Below are positions 15,144-27,526 of a stretch of DNA of 64,000 bases, piece after piece (position 1 is the stretch's first letter; each line of letters opens with the position of its first letter). A program made the position numbers and the translations under genes. Origin of the DNA: Larix kaempferi (lineage: Eukaryota; Streptophyta; Pinopsida; Pinales; Pinaceae); NCBI GenBank assembly GCA_027924585.1, contig BSBM01000964.1:4637001-4701000 (forward strand). Reading direction: 5' to 3'. The notes under the pieces are model-generated. The model had not been told where the DNA came from. It did not search any database and saw nothing but the letters and a program-made list of their open reading frames with translations.

Positions 15144-18100
15144 ATGGCAGAAGATGATAGTGAAGAAGAAGTAGAAGAAGAAGAAGAAGAAGAAGAAGAG
15201 GAAAGGCCTCGAAGGAAAAGATCTAAAGTAACGAAAGAAGATCTAGAAGAATATGTCATATTTTCTGCACTCTCTGGATCTGTGTCTCCTGGAGAAGATA
15301 CATGGCTTATTGATAGTGGTGCTTCAAAGCACATGATAGGTCAAAGGAAAACTCTCTCAAGACTTGAAGAAAAGTCTTCACCACAAAAGGTATCTCTAGG
15401 AGATGATTATCAATATCCCATCAAGGGAATTGGTGAAGCAAGCTACAAGCTTGATTCTAGAACACCCTTGAAAATGAAAGAAATTTTATATGTACCAGGT
15501 TTGAAGGAGAACCTACTCTCTATCTTAGCACTAGATAAGAAAGGTTTTAGAGTTGCTTTCATAGATGGACAAGTACTTATGTGGCCCAAAGGAAAATCAA
15601 TTGAAGATGCAGTTGTCATTGGTGAAGAGGAAGGAGGTCTCTATAATCTCAAGGGACATCCAGAAGTTGCCCTTGCTCATGAAACCTCTAGCCCCAGTGA
15701 GCTATGGCATAGAAGATTAGCTCACATTAACTACAAATCCTTACCCTATGTAAGCAAGGTGGTCATAGGATTACCAGATTTGAAGGTTGATCATAATGGC
15801 TCATGTAAAGGATGTGAGAAAGGGAAGAATGTCAAGAACCCTTTTCCAAAGAGTGAAACAAAGAATATGAACATTTTGGAGCTAATACACTCAGATGTAT
15901 GTGGACCAATGCCCACCACTTCCCTAAGTGGGTTTGAATACTATCTCTCATTCATTGATGACTATTCAAGGAAGACTTGGATATACTTTCTAAAAGGTAA
16001 GAATGAAGTCTTTGGAAAATTCAAAGAGTTCAAGGCCCTAATAGAAAATCTCCCAGAAAAGAAAATCAAGATTCTCAGAACAGATAATGGTGGAGAATAT
16101 ACTTCAAAGGACTTTGAAGACTTTTGTAAAGAAACTAGAATCAAGAGGGAACTAACCACTCCCTACAATCCCCAACAAAATGGGGTTGCTGAAAGAAAGA
16201 ATAGAACTATCATGGAAGCTATAAAGACTATGATACATGACCAAGATCTACCCATGTATCTATGGGCTGAAGCAGCTAGGATAGCAGTCTATGTGCAAAA
16301 TAGACTATCCCATAGTGCTCTTGAATTCAAAACTCCAGAAGACGTGTTCACAGGAAAGAAGCCTAAGGTAAGTCATCTCAAAATATTTGGGTGTCCTGTG
16401 TACATTCACATTCCAAAAGAAAAGAGAACCAAGTTGGATCCTTCTGCTAAGAAGGGAATATTTGTTGCATATTGTGAATCATCCAAAGCCTTCAGAATTT
16501 ACATACCAGTTTTTCATCATATGTAAATAAGTAGAGATGTAACATTTGATGAAGAAGAAGCTCTCAAGAAATCCAGGAAGTGCCAACTTGAAGAAATCTA
16601 TGAAGAAGATACACCTCCTAGAATCACAGAAGCTGTGCCCATCCCTGAAGATGATTCACTAGAGGATCATGACATGTTGGAACCACAAGAACCCCCTATT
16701 ACAAACTTATCTAGGAAAAGAAGGCCAGCATGGGCTAGAGACATTATTCAAGGAGCTAAAAGATATGGAGCTCCTGAAGGCTCCACTAGAGAAAGAAACA
16801 AACCAAAGCTAGTATCCAACTATGTGGCCTTGATGTGTGATCTTGTGGATCAACAACCTACTAGCTATGAAGAGGCAGCTCAGAAGAAAGAATGGGTAGA
16901 AGCAATGACAGAAGAATATCAGTCAATAATGAAAAATGATGTTTGGGATATAGTTCCCAAACCAAAAGATAAAAGTGTGGTTTCTTCCAAATGGATTTTC
17001 AAGATAAAACATGCTGCAGATGGTAGCATTGAAAAATACAAGGCAAGATTTGTAGCCAGAGGATTCTCTCAGAAAGAGGGAATTGACTATGAAGAAACAT
17101 TTGCACTAGTTGCTAGGTATACTTCAATTAGAACTATCATGGCACTTGCATCTATGATGAAGTGGAAATTACACCAAATGGATGTTAAGACAGTTTTTTT
17201 GAATGGTGTAATTGAAGAAGAAGTGTACATAGAGCAACCACAAGGGTTTGAGGTTAAAGACGCGAGAACTCGTGTATGCAAACTGAAAAAGGCATTATAT
17301 GGATTGGAGCAAGCTCCTAGAGCTTGGTACGGAAGGATTGACAATTTATTAACAAGCATGGGCTTTTCCAAGCATAAAGTTGACCCTAATCTTTATCTCA
17401 AAGTGATGGATGATGAACCAGTTATACTGTTGTTATATGTAGATGATCTATTTCTAATCGGAAATGAGAAACAAATTATTGAATCCAAGAAGAAGCTTTC
17501 TTCAAAATCTGAGATGAAAGATCTTGGATTAATGCACTACTTCTTAGGTCTAGAAGTATGGCAAGAACCAAAAGGAATCTTTCTAAATCAAGGTAAGTAT
17601 GCTGTGGATATTCTAAAAAGATTTGATATGTTGGAGTGTAAAGCCATGGCCATTGCCATGGACTCCAACTTGAAGTTATTAGTTAATGACTCATCAGAAT
17701 TAGTGGACTTAACTCTATATAGACAAATCATTGGGTCATTGATGTATTTGAGGAATACTAGGCTAGATACATGCTTTGTTGTAAATACCCTGAGTCAGTA
17801 TCTAGTAGAACCTAGAAAGGTTCACTTAATAGCTGCAAAGCATTTAATGAGGTACCTAAAGGGTACATTAGATTTTGGTCTATATTATCTTGGAAATCAT
17901 GAACTCAGATTACATGGTTACTCAGATTTTGATTGGGCAGGAAGTGTCTCAGATAGAAAGAGTATACTAGGTGGATGTTATGGTATTGGATTTGCCATGA
18001 TCTCATGGTTCAACAAGAAACAATCTAGTGTGGCTCTCAATACTGCTGAAGCAGAATATATAGCTTCCTGCTCTGCCAATTGTGAAGCAGTGTGGCTTCG

Positions 18101-18398
18101 AAAGCTATTATCTGGAGTGTTTGACTTAGAAATGGATCCCACTGTGATCATGTGCGACAATCAAAGCTGTATTAAGATGACAGAAAATCATGTATTCCAC
18201 GATAAGTCAAAACACATAGAGATCCGATACTTTTATATACGAGATATGGTGCAGAGAGGAGCTATTAAGCTCGAGTATGTGAGCACTGAGGATCAAATTG
18301 CTGATATTTTGACCAAACCTCTGTCTCGAGTGAAATTTGAATACTTTCGAGACAAGCTTGGTGTAGTTCATAAGGACCCTCCTCGAAAGGGGGAGTAG
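15144..18398 (+). pseudogene. Copia B polyprotein: protease, integrase, RT, RNase H (one stop)
   Basis: A poly-Glu stretch coded by a GAA microsatellite (15,165-15,200) precedes the protease (WLIDSGASKHM near residue 55). The GAG-pre-integrase zinc motif LWHRRLAH...CKGC follows, then the integrase core with HSDVCGP, RTDNGGEY and PQQNGVAERKN. A TAA at 16,524-16,526 interrupts the frame just before ISRDVTFDEE. The same frame then runs through RT (SKWIFKIKH, QMDVKTVFLNG, LLLYVDDLFLIG) and RNase H (SDFDWAGS, TAEAEYIA, CDNQSCIKM) to KDPPRKGE and TAG at 18,396-18,398. All catalytic residues I can place are present, so apart from gag and the stop this is a young-looking copy. Gag and its zinc knuckle are missing upstream. 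Confidence 0.85.
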
Positions 18399-18539
18399 TG
18401 TAGTCACTGATGATGAGATTGTCTCATCGACAGCAAGGTCGATGATGTGGATACCTGTTTACTACACTTGGATACTTAGATTATTTAGATTTAGGACTCT
18501 TATACTTAGAATACTTATTTTACTTTCTTTTACTTGGAT

Positions 18540-18720
18540 GATATACGTATTGGTGAGGATACATGCTTTTGATGAGAATACTTGTACTGTTACATATTGA
18601 TGTATTGATGAGAGTACATGTATTGATGTATTGATGAGAATACTTGTATGTACATGTATTGATTAATGTACTTGTATGGATGAGGATACTTATACCTGTA
18701 TTGATGAGGATACATGTGAG
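18540..18720. repeat. Short imperfect repeats (TTGATGAGNATACNTGTA family)
   Basis: About eight loose copies of GATGAGGATAC / TACATGTATTGATG lie just 3' of the copia B pol gene, at 10-35 bp spacing. They are the start of the repeat-rich 3' region. Confidence 0.5.
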
Positions 18721-19480
18721 GATTGGATCATCCTTGGACTTCAGTCCTAAAGTGAGCTGTAGACAGATGTCTTCGAGAATGAAGTCCTTCGTGGACATGT
18801 GAGGATTGGATCATCCTTGGACTTCAATCCTAAAGTGAGACGTAGACAGATGTCTCCAATAAAGAAGAGGGATTGCATCATCCTTGAACACATGTTCTAA
18901 AAGGAGCCGTAGACAGATGTCTCCGAGAAAGAAGAGGGATTGCATCATCCTTGAGCACATGTTCTAAAAGGAGCCGTAGACAGATGTCTCTGAGAAAGAA
19001 GAGGGATTGTATCATCCTTGAACACATGTTCTAAAAGGAATCGTAGACAGATGTCTTCGAGAATAAAGTCCTGAATGAACAGGTGGGGGATTGTATAATC
19101 CCCAGACTTCAGTCCCAGAATTGAGCCATAGACTGGGTCTTCGAGCACAAGTCCTGAATGAACAGGTGGGGGATTGTATCGTCCATGAACTTAGGTCCCA
19201 TAATTGAGTCGTAGACTGGGTCTTCGAGAACAAGTCCTAAATGAACAGGTGGGGGATTATATCGTCCCCAGACTTTGGTCCCAGAATTGAGTTGTAGACT
19301 GGGTCTCCGAAAATGTAGTCCTGAATGAACAAGTAGGGGATTGTATCTTCCCTGGACTTTGGTCCCAGAATTGATCTATAGACATTTGTCTCCAAGAATT
19401 GATGATAGGACTGTATCATCCCTGGACTCTTGGTTCAAAATGTACGAGATGGGATTGCATCGTCCCTAGACATGAGACCC
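18718..19480. repeat. Tandem array in copia B with 67- and 83/84-bp unit forms
   Basis: GATTG.AT.ATCC marks unit starts at 18,721, 18,804, 18,871, 18,938, 19,005, 19,089, 19,172, 19,255, 19,339 and 19,409. Spacings are 83, 67, 67, 67, 84, 83, 83, 84 and 70. The long form equals the short form plus about 16 bases (AGTCCTGAATGAACAG-like). Every unit keeps a GTAGAC..(T/G)GTCT.CGAGAA core. Confidence 0.8.
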
Positions 19481-19599
19481 GTCTTAAAGTGATAAGGATT
19501 GATCATCCTGGAACTTGATCTGGATTGTATCATCCATGGACCTATGTCCTAAAGAGAGCGGGATTGATCATCATGTAATATGATCATGTGTAGTGCAGA

Positions 19600-19800
19600 G
19601 TATACTGTGATGATGATGTTGATGATCGTGTGATGACGATGCTGATGACGATGTTGATGATCGTGTGATGACGATGCTGATGACGATGTTGATGATCGTG
19701 TGATGACGATGCTGATGATGATGTTGATGATCGTGTGATGACGATGCTGATGATTGTGTGATGACGATGCTGATGATCGTGCGATGACAATGATTTTGAT
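19600..19800. repeat. GATGAC/GATGTT microsatellite-like array
   Basis: TGATGATCGTGTGATGACGATGC-type units of 27-45 bp are repeated about six times. On the minus strand they give spurious His/Ser-rich ORFs. The array ends about 100 bases before the LTR. Confidence 0.75.
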
Positions 19801-19906
19801 GTTCCAGTAACTGGTTGAGTTATTGATAATGATGTATTGAAGAAAGCTTCCGATGACTCCTTGCTCCTGCATATGTTGTTATAATATCCTTCTCGTTAAG
19901 GGGGAG

Positions 19907-20407
19907 TGTTGAATATTGTAACTTCTAAGAATATTATATTTGTACATTATTATTCCGGAGATGTTTCATCCCTCTGAGGTGATTCTATTATGTATCCGGA
20001 GATGTTTATTCCTCCGATGGTTTGTGGTAACTAGGGTTATTAGACCCACCATGTGGGGGTCAGCCCTAAGTTTATATTTTAGGGGTTATTAGACTTCTCT
20101 AGGAGAGGTCGGCCCCATTAGGGATTTTGGTCAGTCGAGAACTTGTATAAATAGAGGAGGAGAGCTCCTCATTTGACACACTTCCACAACTCAGAAAGTA
20201 GCGCACTTGTGTCTGGGAGGTCTGCATGCGAGGTAGAGAAGAAGGACAAGTCTTGGAGCACATCTTGTATTTTGGTCGATCATCTTATTGAGGAAATCTT
20301 TGCTGGGTTTTCTACCCCATGAGGGTTTCCTAGGGTAAATTCTATGTCTATCTTGTGATTATGTTTCTTTCACTGATCTTGCTAGTTTATTTGGTTTAAA
20401 CTTAACA
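19907..20407 (+). mobile_element. 3' LTR of copia B (501 bp)
   Basis: It starts TGTTGAATATT after the purine tract and ends CTTAACA. TATAAATAG lies at 20,146-20,154. Two copies of GGGTTATTAGAC with GGTCNGCCC start at 20,034 and 20,083, the same motif that is tripled in the copia A LTR. Bases 20,408-20,412 (TTAAG) would be the target-site duplication. Confidence 0.7.
20146..20154 (+). promoter_or_regulatory. TATA box in copia B LTR
   Basis: TATAAATAG, at the same relative place as in the copia A LTR and followed by GAGGAGAGCTCCTC, itself a perfect 14-bp palindrome. Confidence 0.6.
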
Positions 20408-20436
20408 TTAAGATCGTGAAAGGCATAGATCATGGC

Positions 20437-23400
20437 TCACTGAAAAGTAGCTCCGACGTTTTTAAGGCCGAAGGGCATTTTTCGATATGCAAATGTTCCC
20501 CATGGACAAATAAATGTCGTCTTATGTTGGTCCGCAGGTTTGATTTGAATTTGATTATAACCTGAGAAGCCGTCCATGAATGAAAAAATCTCACTCCCCG
20601 CACAAGCATCCAATATCTGATAAATGAATGGCGTGGGGAAGTTGTCTTTCAGACATGCACGATTCAAATCTCTACAATTAGTGCATACATGGATCGTTCC
20701 CTGCTTCTTATCCACAGGAACGGGGTTTGACACCCATTCGGTAAGAGGAACGGGGTAGATGAAACTAGCTTTGAGCAGTTTCTCCACCTCTACCTTAATA
20801 GCAGCTTCCTTCCTAGGGTTCACAGCATGTAAGCGTTGTCGAACCGGTTTAGCATCAGGGTACGTTCTAATCTCATGTTCAACAATGCAGGGGTCTATTC
20901 TTGGCATATCCTCATATGACTAGGCAAAAGCTTCCTGGAGTTCTGTAAACAAGTCAGTGTAAATAGCGATCTCCTCAGGAGTGCAATCGGCACCGATGTA
21001 AACGTTCTCTATCTTTTTGGGAGTGCGAGAGATGTTGATCGAAGTGGCTGGGGAAATATTGGCCATATTCCCCTCTACAAAAACATCATGCGACTCCAAA
21101 AGAGCCACAGGGTGACCAACCATCTCTGCTAGAGTCATCCTAAACTCCTCTTGCTCAACGAGCTCGAGGTTGGGAAGGAAATAAGAGCGATGGTGTATAT
21201 CTTCCCATGGCCTCTCACTAACACAAATGGCCTCGAGGATAGCTTCATCAGATGGTAAAGTATCATCAAGGCAATCGTGGGAACAAGATGAGTTGGCTAC
21301 CCAAACTGGCAGCATAATGGGATCTTCTTCAACTGTCTAGGAAGAAGAGAGATCCGGATCTACAGTGGTTTGTTGGATATGATCATAAGTGAGCTCTGCT
21401 ACAGATAAAGGCATAGACATCCCGACATGCGCAATGTCTCCAGACGTGGAATTTTTGGATGGTAAAGTCCATGGATCATCTAAATAGGAGGTCCAGAATA
21501 ACATATTATTTGAAGGAGGAGATGCATTGTCGGTAATGGTTCCAATAAAATTCACAGGTGCAGAATGGTTAAAATTTCCCATCAATGAAGGGTACATTCC
21601 AACACCTATGTTCCCAGTTGCAGGCTGAGAATTAGAAACTTGCGGGATTACAAATCCCATGGATGCTGCGGAAGGAGTGCCAACAAAATCCAGCTGATCG
21701 ATCATCACAATCTTACCTTCATGGGGAAAGCAGATAACTCTAAATACAGTAGACGCGACATTCTTCATAACGTACATCCAGTTCCAACCTAGTAAAAGGT
21801 TGTAGTCGATGGGCACATCAACCACTTCGACTTCAATAGGCACAGACTTACCTCCCAAGGAGACAACAAGGGAAGGGATAATTCCATGCAGCGTAAAAGA
21901 TCTACCGTCGAATGTAGTGAGTGTAGTTCTAGATGCGAGTAGAGGAGGAGAGCCAAGAGATTTCCAACAAGCTAACGACATTACTGACACCGAAGCACCT
22001 TCATCAACCATAGTACGTTTGATGAAGTTCTTAAGGAAAACCACCTGGATTTGAAAAGCCACGTGGTAAGGTAAGTGAGTTTGGACATCGGTACTATCGA
22101 ACTTGATAACACTGCGATTTCCCCCATCCTGAACTCCTAACGCACTCAAAAGGGCATGCTTCTAAGAAGTACAGGCTTGCAAAACTTCAAGAGCCGACAT
22201 GGCACACGGAGTTTGGCCCAAATATTCTACGATGGAGTAGTTCTGGGCGGCTCGAGCATTGGGATTATGCATGGAGCGCTTGAGAACACCTTTTGGTATC
22301 CGCGGCATAATGGAGGGCTTCTCGATATGCAAGGAATTATCAAGAGGAGGGGGAGGCTCACACCCCAAATTGGGTTGTGGTGCACCATAATCGCGCTGAC
22401 GAGTAGCAACACAAACTTCTGACTGAACCATATTCACACATCCATAACCACTAGTATTGGAAGAAGACGTTGCCATTTCATTAGTACCATAACCAGTGGT
22501 GGGAGCATGCGAAGCCATGTTTTGGTGATGAGGTAGGGGATCCTTCAACACAGCTGGGCTCTATGCCAAATGCTTCGATGCTTCTTCAATTCGAGGACAT
22601 AAGTGAGCAAGATGATCCTCCCCACAAAGCTTGCAAGGGAATTTCACCTTACACCTAGGTTTATGATCCTCGCCAGCATTACCGCCTTCCCAAGGAGGGT
22701 TGGCATTCTCTTTACAAGGAGTATTACGATTTCTATTGTTATTACTTCCATTGTTTCCACCCCTACGATTATTTCTCCCCTTTTTCTTACCACCAGGTTG
22801 CTGGTTACCCAACGGTTTCGTTGATTGCACATTGTGTACATCAGACGATGGAGTGGAAGCGGACAAGGTGTGAACCTGTCTGGGAGCAGGCTAGTTTAGT
22901 GACAAATTTTGCATTTGATTAGCTACTAAGTCTATGGGGCAAGTGCACGCGGACCCCACGATGCCATAGGCATGTGGTCCAGGAACTGACGTAGGCTCAT
23001 GTCTTGTTCTCGGTGCATTAGGAATAATGTCATACAAAATGCCAGACTGAGAATAAAGTAGATCTAACTAATGGACTTTCAAGATAGCTTGTTCCTCAGT
23101 CACAATGCCAGACATCGAAACATCCTTAGCAATGTATGGAAGTAAAGACTTAAGGAACCATTCCAACAGGAACTCTGGAGGAATGTTGTCTTTCACTAAT
23201 CTCTTCCGTTGACGCCACTCTTCAACGTGGTCAGTAATATGTTTGGCCTTATTCTGACGGAAGGTGGACAACAACTTAGTACCAGTATCATAACAAACCG
23301 GCAACTGGAAATGGTCTAAGAAAACCAAAGCAATCTCATTGAATCCCCTATAGGTGTTTGCAGGAAACTCCACATACCACTTCGCGGTTGCTCCTATGAG

Positions 23401-24953
23401 GGTGCGTTGAAATAGTCATAATCTAATGGAATCATGATTCAAAGAGTTGGAGGAGCACCAAAGGTGAAACATCGTGACATGATCTCTCGGGTCCTCACCA
23501 CCTTTCCCCTTAAACTTCGGAATGTCTGAAGGGAGCTTGGTAGGGACTGGGGGCCAAGTAGGGTCGTGACACACTGGATCATTTGTGAGCTTTGAAAGAT
23601 TTGAGAGATTTAAGCGTGCAAGGAACGGGAGCTGAGGCTGGAAAGCTTGATTATAAGCCCCCATAAAAGTTTAGTTAAACAGAACTGTGTTGTAAGATGG
23701 ACCAAAAGCTTGACCATGAGGATTAAACTGCTAATAATGAGGACCTGACAGTCCATAAGCTTTCTTATGCCCAAAAGATTGATAACCTCCTCCTACCTGA
23801 CGCATTTGAGAGTAAGCAGGTGTATGCATGTTTTGGGCACCATATTGGGGTGGTGGGTGATACTGGTGGCTAGCACCGACTGTGTTGTAGTAAGGGTTGC
23901 CACCATGAGTATGGGGCGTGTATATACTATTCATAGCGGGAACTATGTTGTAATGACCGTAATGGTATGGTATGTTCCCACCCCTAGCATTAGGATTATC
24001 TTGAGCAGTCGTGTGATGACCATAAGCATGAGAAGTATTCCCAGCCCCAACATTGGTGTTACTAGTAGCAGGGATGGTGGCATGATGTCCATGTGGATAG
24101 GAGATATTCCCACCCCCTACATTAGCATTACTAGTGGCAACGGTGGACGCAAAAGTATGCAGTATGTGTCCACCCCATGGTTGGGAGGAACATTATCATT
24201 CATAAAAGTAGTCCTAGGTTGACGAGTAGCGACACGTGTATTAGGTGGTGGATGGTGAGTCGTGTTCCGAAAAACGTTTCGATTAGGTTGGGTAATCCTA
24301 GGAGGTGATCATCTTCCAACATTATCATTGTTAGGAATCTGAACAGTCCCCATACTATGTGTGTGGGTGGACAACGTAGTGCCCCCAGCGAGGGTAGTGC
24401 CCCCAGTGGGTATAGTATGGCTAATACTTTGACTAGTGCCAGCATGACTACCAACTGTAGTGGATGGTTCAACAGTACTATGACTAGGCATACCAAAAGA
24501 GAGTGCGGTGGGGTTGATCATAGTATCATTATGTGATTCAGGCATCATGTATCTATAACTATGTGGAAACGAAGGAACGAAAGGCTCGTTCTATTCTTCG
24601 TCCTCGGGTAAGTCAAGCATTTTGTAAAGAGAATTATCCGGATTCGAAGGATCAAACGGATCTCGATCAAGTGGATTAGACCAAATATAACCAAGTTGAG
24701 TCTTAGGTGGATCACCTCCCCACTCCTCACAAGTTGTATGGGGATCGGAAGTATGGTCAACTCTACCCGAAGGAGTTGAAGGTTTTTCCTCAGTATCAGG
24801 ATGTGCAGCCATGACGTCTTGGACGTAAGTCTCATATGAATCTGAAGACTCAGAGGGATCCCTCTGGCGTCCTCTAGCAACATGGCATGAAAACTTGAGT
24901 GGCTTTAAACTAGCCAAACGACGGGACTGGCGGAGAGTAGGGCTCCACGCCAC
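20437..24953 (-). pseudogene. Gag-protease-RT of Tat-like element 2, broken mainly by TAG stops
   Basis: Gag starts at 24,953 (MAWSPTLRQSRR). A frame change near 24,160-24,190 leads into one frame that holds from 23,934 to 20,437. Blocks in order: GN-S-GHH repeats (24,150-23,940), gag core (LPSDIPKFKGKGGEDP, LVFLDHFQLPV), zinc knuckle CKLCGEDHLAHLC (spacing C-X2-C-X3-H-X4-C), protease VDEGASVSVMS, RT entrance, and RT to MPFGLKNVGATFQ with FSFMDGFSGYNQI carrying the first catalytic Asp. Stops in this single frame lie at 23,731, 23,671 (TAA), 23,416 (TGA), 23,068, 22,891, 22,561, 22,162, 21,337 and 20,920 (TAG unless noted), and a TGA follows ATFQ. Most replace Gln, Arg or Trp expected from the family. 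Confidence 0.8.
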
Positions 24954-26574
24954 GATATCTCCGGAGAGAATATGTAATCAAAACGTCCCCTAAAGGCCAA
25001 CTATCGATCAAAAACAGTAAATCAAAAGCACACACCTAGAGAAACTACAGCCAAGAGCAGACAAACAGAGTGGCTAAATGAGCTCCCGACACTAGAGCCG
25101 GTATGTCTCTCCTAGGAGAGGCTTGAGACTCCCAAACTATAGCCGAAGGTAACAGAATCAGTTATAGAGACACCCAGGCTTCACTGCGTGTACAAGGTCA
25201 AGTCCACTGCACAAACACAACTGTGTTGTCCAATCCCTTTCTGACTTAGGACACAAACAGCATAACCACTACAAGTACCCCGTGCGATACCTAAGTAAGG
25301 CAACTATGGTCACCGCAATATAACCAATTCTCAGGGGGATAGTCATAGGTGGGACTCGTCGTATGGGTAGGGTAGCTAAGCCCAAAGCACAAGAGGACGA
25401 ACCTCTAGCACCCCCAAATACGAACAAATCCTGGATATATCTCCCACGTTTAGTCGGTATCAGAGGGATATCTCCTCAACCAACCTCCCGTGACCTCATG
25501 CTTAACTCTGGATTGAGTAGAGCTTCCTGAGAACACCGATCTATACCATGGATTCCTCCACTCCCTGGTCAAACACCTAATGTTTTGTCTAGTAGTCTTG
25601 GATTGTTAACTCACAATGATCTATTCCAAGACTCTAAACCTATGCTAGTTGGTGTACCCTATAAATAAAATCAGTCTAATCAATTTTAAGATTAAGCATT
25701 AATTTTAGTGGCTGTGGTTACTCAAGGGATATGATCGTGAAACTAGTGATGTGTAGACTCAATAGCACGTAAAATCGTCCAATCCTAGACTCATCTATCC
25801 AATAAAACAATGTCACTAATATGCAAAATCAACCAACAATTCCGAAATAAAGATGCGATCTTTTATCTTTTCGATGCACAAGCAGAACCTAAAATGAAGG
25901 CAACAAGCACTCAATGCAAGATGCAATACATGAAAGTAAAATATTTTTGTATTTTCGCTTATAAACAAGAAGGAAAATGCAAAAAACTAAATGTATATTT
26001 TTGTATTTTTTCAATATAAATGGAATGAAAAAATGCAAGCAAAATCCTACTATTCAGTCACTGAAGTGCTGAGAAGATCACTAAGACAACCCAGCAGATC
26101 CTAAACAGCAAGACTCAGCCAAAGGAAAGAGCTCAAAAGGAAAAAAACCAAGAGGCTAAATCCAAAGATTGGTAAAAAACCAAGAAGGCTCAACCAAGAG
26201 AAACCAAGAGTTCTAGTCACAACCAAGGCATGAAATAGTCAAGAAAGAGGCCCAAAAGACTCAGGAACAACCAAAGCCAACCCAACAACAACCAATAACC
26301 ATAAACCAACAAAATCCGGAGTTATACGCTACTGTCGAAGGAATACCTGCGGGTACCCACGAGCAATAGTGTAAACAGAGGCGGGTATACGCGGGCTGAG
26401 CTAAGCTAGCCCGTGGGTGAGGAAAGGAAAATGGGCAAATAAAGAGTCCAATGGATCAGAAAAAGCAAGTTCTCTATGGTGTATCTTAGCGGCCAATCAG
26501 TGACACAGAGCTTCGATAAACAACAACTCTAATTATGGACTAATGCTCAAAAAATTTCCCAAACATGGATGTTT
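24954..26574 (-). other. Long untranslated leader of Tat-like element 2
   Basis: About 1.6 kb between the primer binding site and gag with no convincing ORF on either strand. 26,090-26,310 is A-rich with repeated CCAAG/ACCAA words. A long leader is usual for this lineage. Confidence 0.55.
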
Positions 26575-26592
26575 TCCCCAGTGGAGTCGCCA
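26575..26592 (-). other. Primer binding site of Tat-like element 2
   Basis: The minus strand reads TGGCGACTCCACTGGGGA, four bases after the LTR end. This is the form known for Tat/Ogre elements, usually assigned to tRNA-Arg. It sets the orientation and the LTR boundary. Confidence 0.75.
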
Positions 26593-26596
26593 TTTC

Positions 26597-27526
26597 TGTA
26601 TTGGAGAAAACTCACTATGGTTTGGGAATACCACAAAAGACAGATGACTACTAGAAATCTATTCAATTCTCAAATCAATGCTATTATAAATGACAATGTT
26701 AAAAGAATGGAGAAATGTAACCAACCTCGATCCAAACATTTAATGTAGATCCCTGTTGGAGCTTTCAATCCATGCACTTGAAATCTACAAATTAGTCTTG
26801 ACAGCCAATATCCAACAAGTACATATAATATATAATTGACATTAACACTATCAATAACAATGGTCCATAACATCACAAGCAAATGTAACCCAATGTATAA
26901 TAAACAACATTCACAACATGATGAACGAGAATGTGAGTATTTCTATTAATGAAGAAGAAGAAGTACAAAGTGATACGATCTCTTGCCGGCAACCAATCTA
27001 AACCAAGATCTAGATCAATCCACTTGTGCCTCCACCACTTCAATCCTCCATGAATGGCAAACTCAAACTAGATAGGAGTTTGGAAGGTGAACATAAGGGG
27101 TTCACAACTACAAGGATCAATGAGTGCAGACTTAAGATAGGGCAAAAATCCACTAGAGTTCTCTTGCTATTCTCTTCTTCCTCCCGTCCATAAGCCATAT
27201 GTGCTCAATATATAGTCCTCTCAAAGGTAGGTGAAAGGACACATCGAGGCATTACTCGGGCAGATGGAGAGCCAAAGGTCACCCAATGACTGCTTTTTGG
27301 GAGTAAAAAGTAATTAATATTGGTTTTTACCATTTTACTTGATACTCGTGGGCTATAGTGATGCAACTCGCGGGTACGCATGCTATAATGATGTAACATG
27401 CGGGTAGGAAATAAAAATAGGCAAAAATAGTATCTCTAAAGGATATAAGTGGATCTGAGTCACTGAAATGGATCCTATAGGCCAAATAATGCTGATGCTC
27501 ACATGTTGGAAGATTACGATCTAACA
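26597..27526 (-). mobile_element. 5' LTR of Tat-like element 2 (about 930 bp)
   Basis: On the minus strand it would begin TGTTAGATCG at 27,526 and end CAATACA at 26,597, next to the primer binding site. A minus-strand TATATATTGAG at about 27,207-27,217 could be its TATA box. The 27,526 end is chosen from the TG...CA rule only and is less certain than the 26,597 end. Confidence 0.5.

Larger units (their letters stand above)
15134..20407 (+). mobile_element. Ty1/copia element B, lacking 5' LTR and gag, inserted in Tat-like element 2
   Basis: Protease to RNase H is nearly intact (15,144-18,398). It is followed by 1.5 kb of tandem repeats, polypurine tract AAGGGGGAG (19,898-19,906) and a 501-bp LTR. 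The reverse transcriptase of the minus-strand element 2 reads right up to 20,408, so copia B appears to have landed in that gene. The matching other half of the RT is not found to its left, so the left end was lost or rearranged where it meets the copia A LTR at 15,133. Confidence 0.7.
20408..27526 (-). mobile_element. Tat-like Ty3/gypsy element 2, 3'-truncated in the RT
   Basis: On the minus strand: 5' LTR (27,526-26,597), primer binding site (26,592-26,575), long leader, gag from 24,953, protease and the first half of RT to 20,408, where copia B interrupts it. The gag, DEGA protease and GWNWMY/LLLG blocks match element 1 in kind but are far from identical, so it is a different family of the same lineage. 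Confidence 0.75.

Noticed and set aside
19549-19872. His/Ser/Ile-rich minus-strand ORFs
   Set aside because: Produced by the GATGAC microsatellite; no protein meaning.
20437-23934. TAG as a reassigned or read-through codon, or stops corrected by RNA editing
   Set aside because: The same elements also carry TAA and TGA at former CAA and CGA positions and lack essential domains; methylation-driven C-to-T decay explains it more simply. U-to-C editing is an organellar process.
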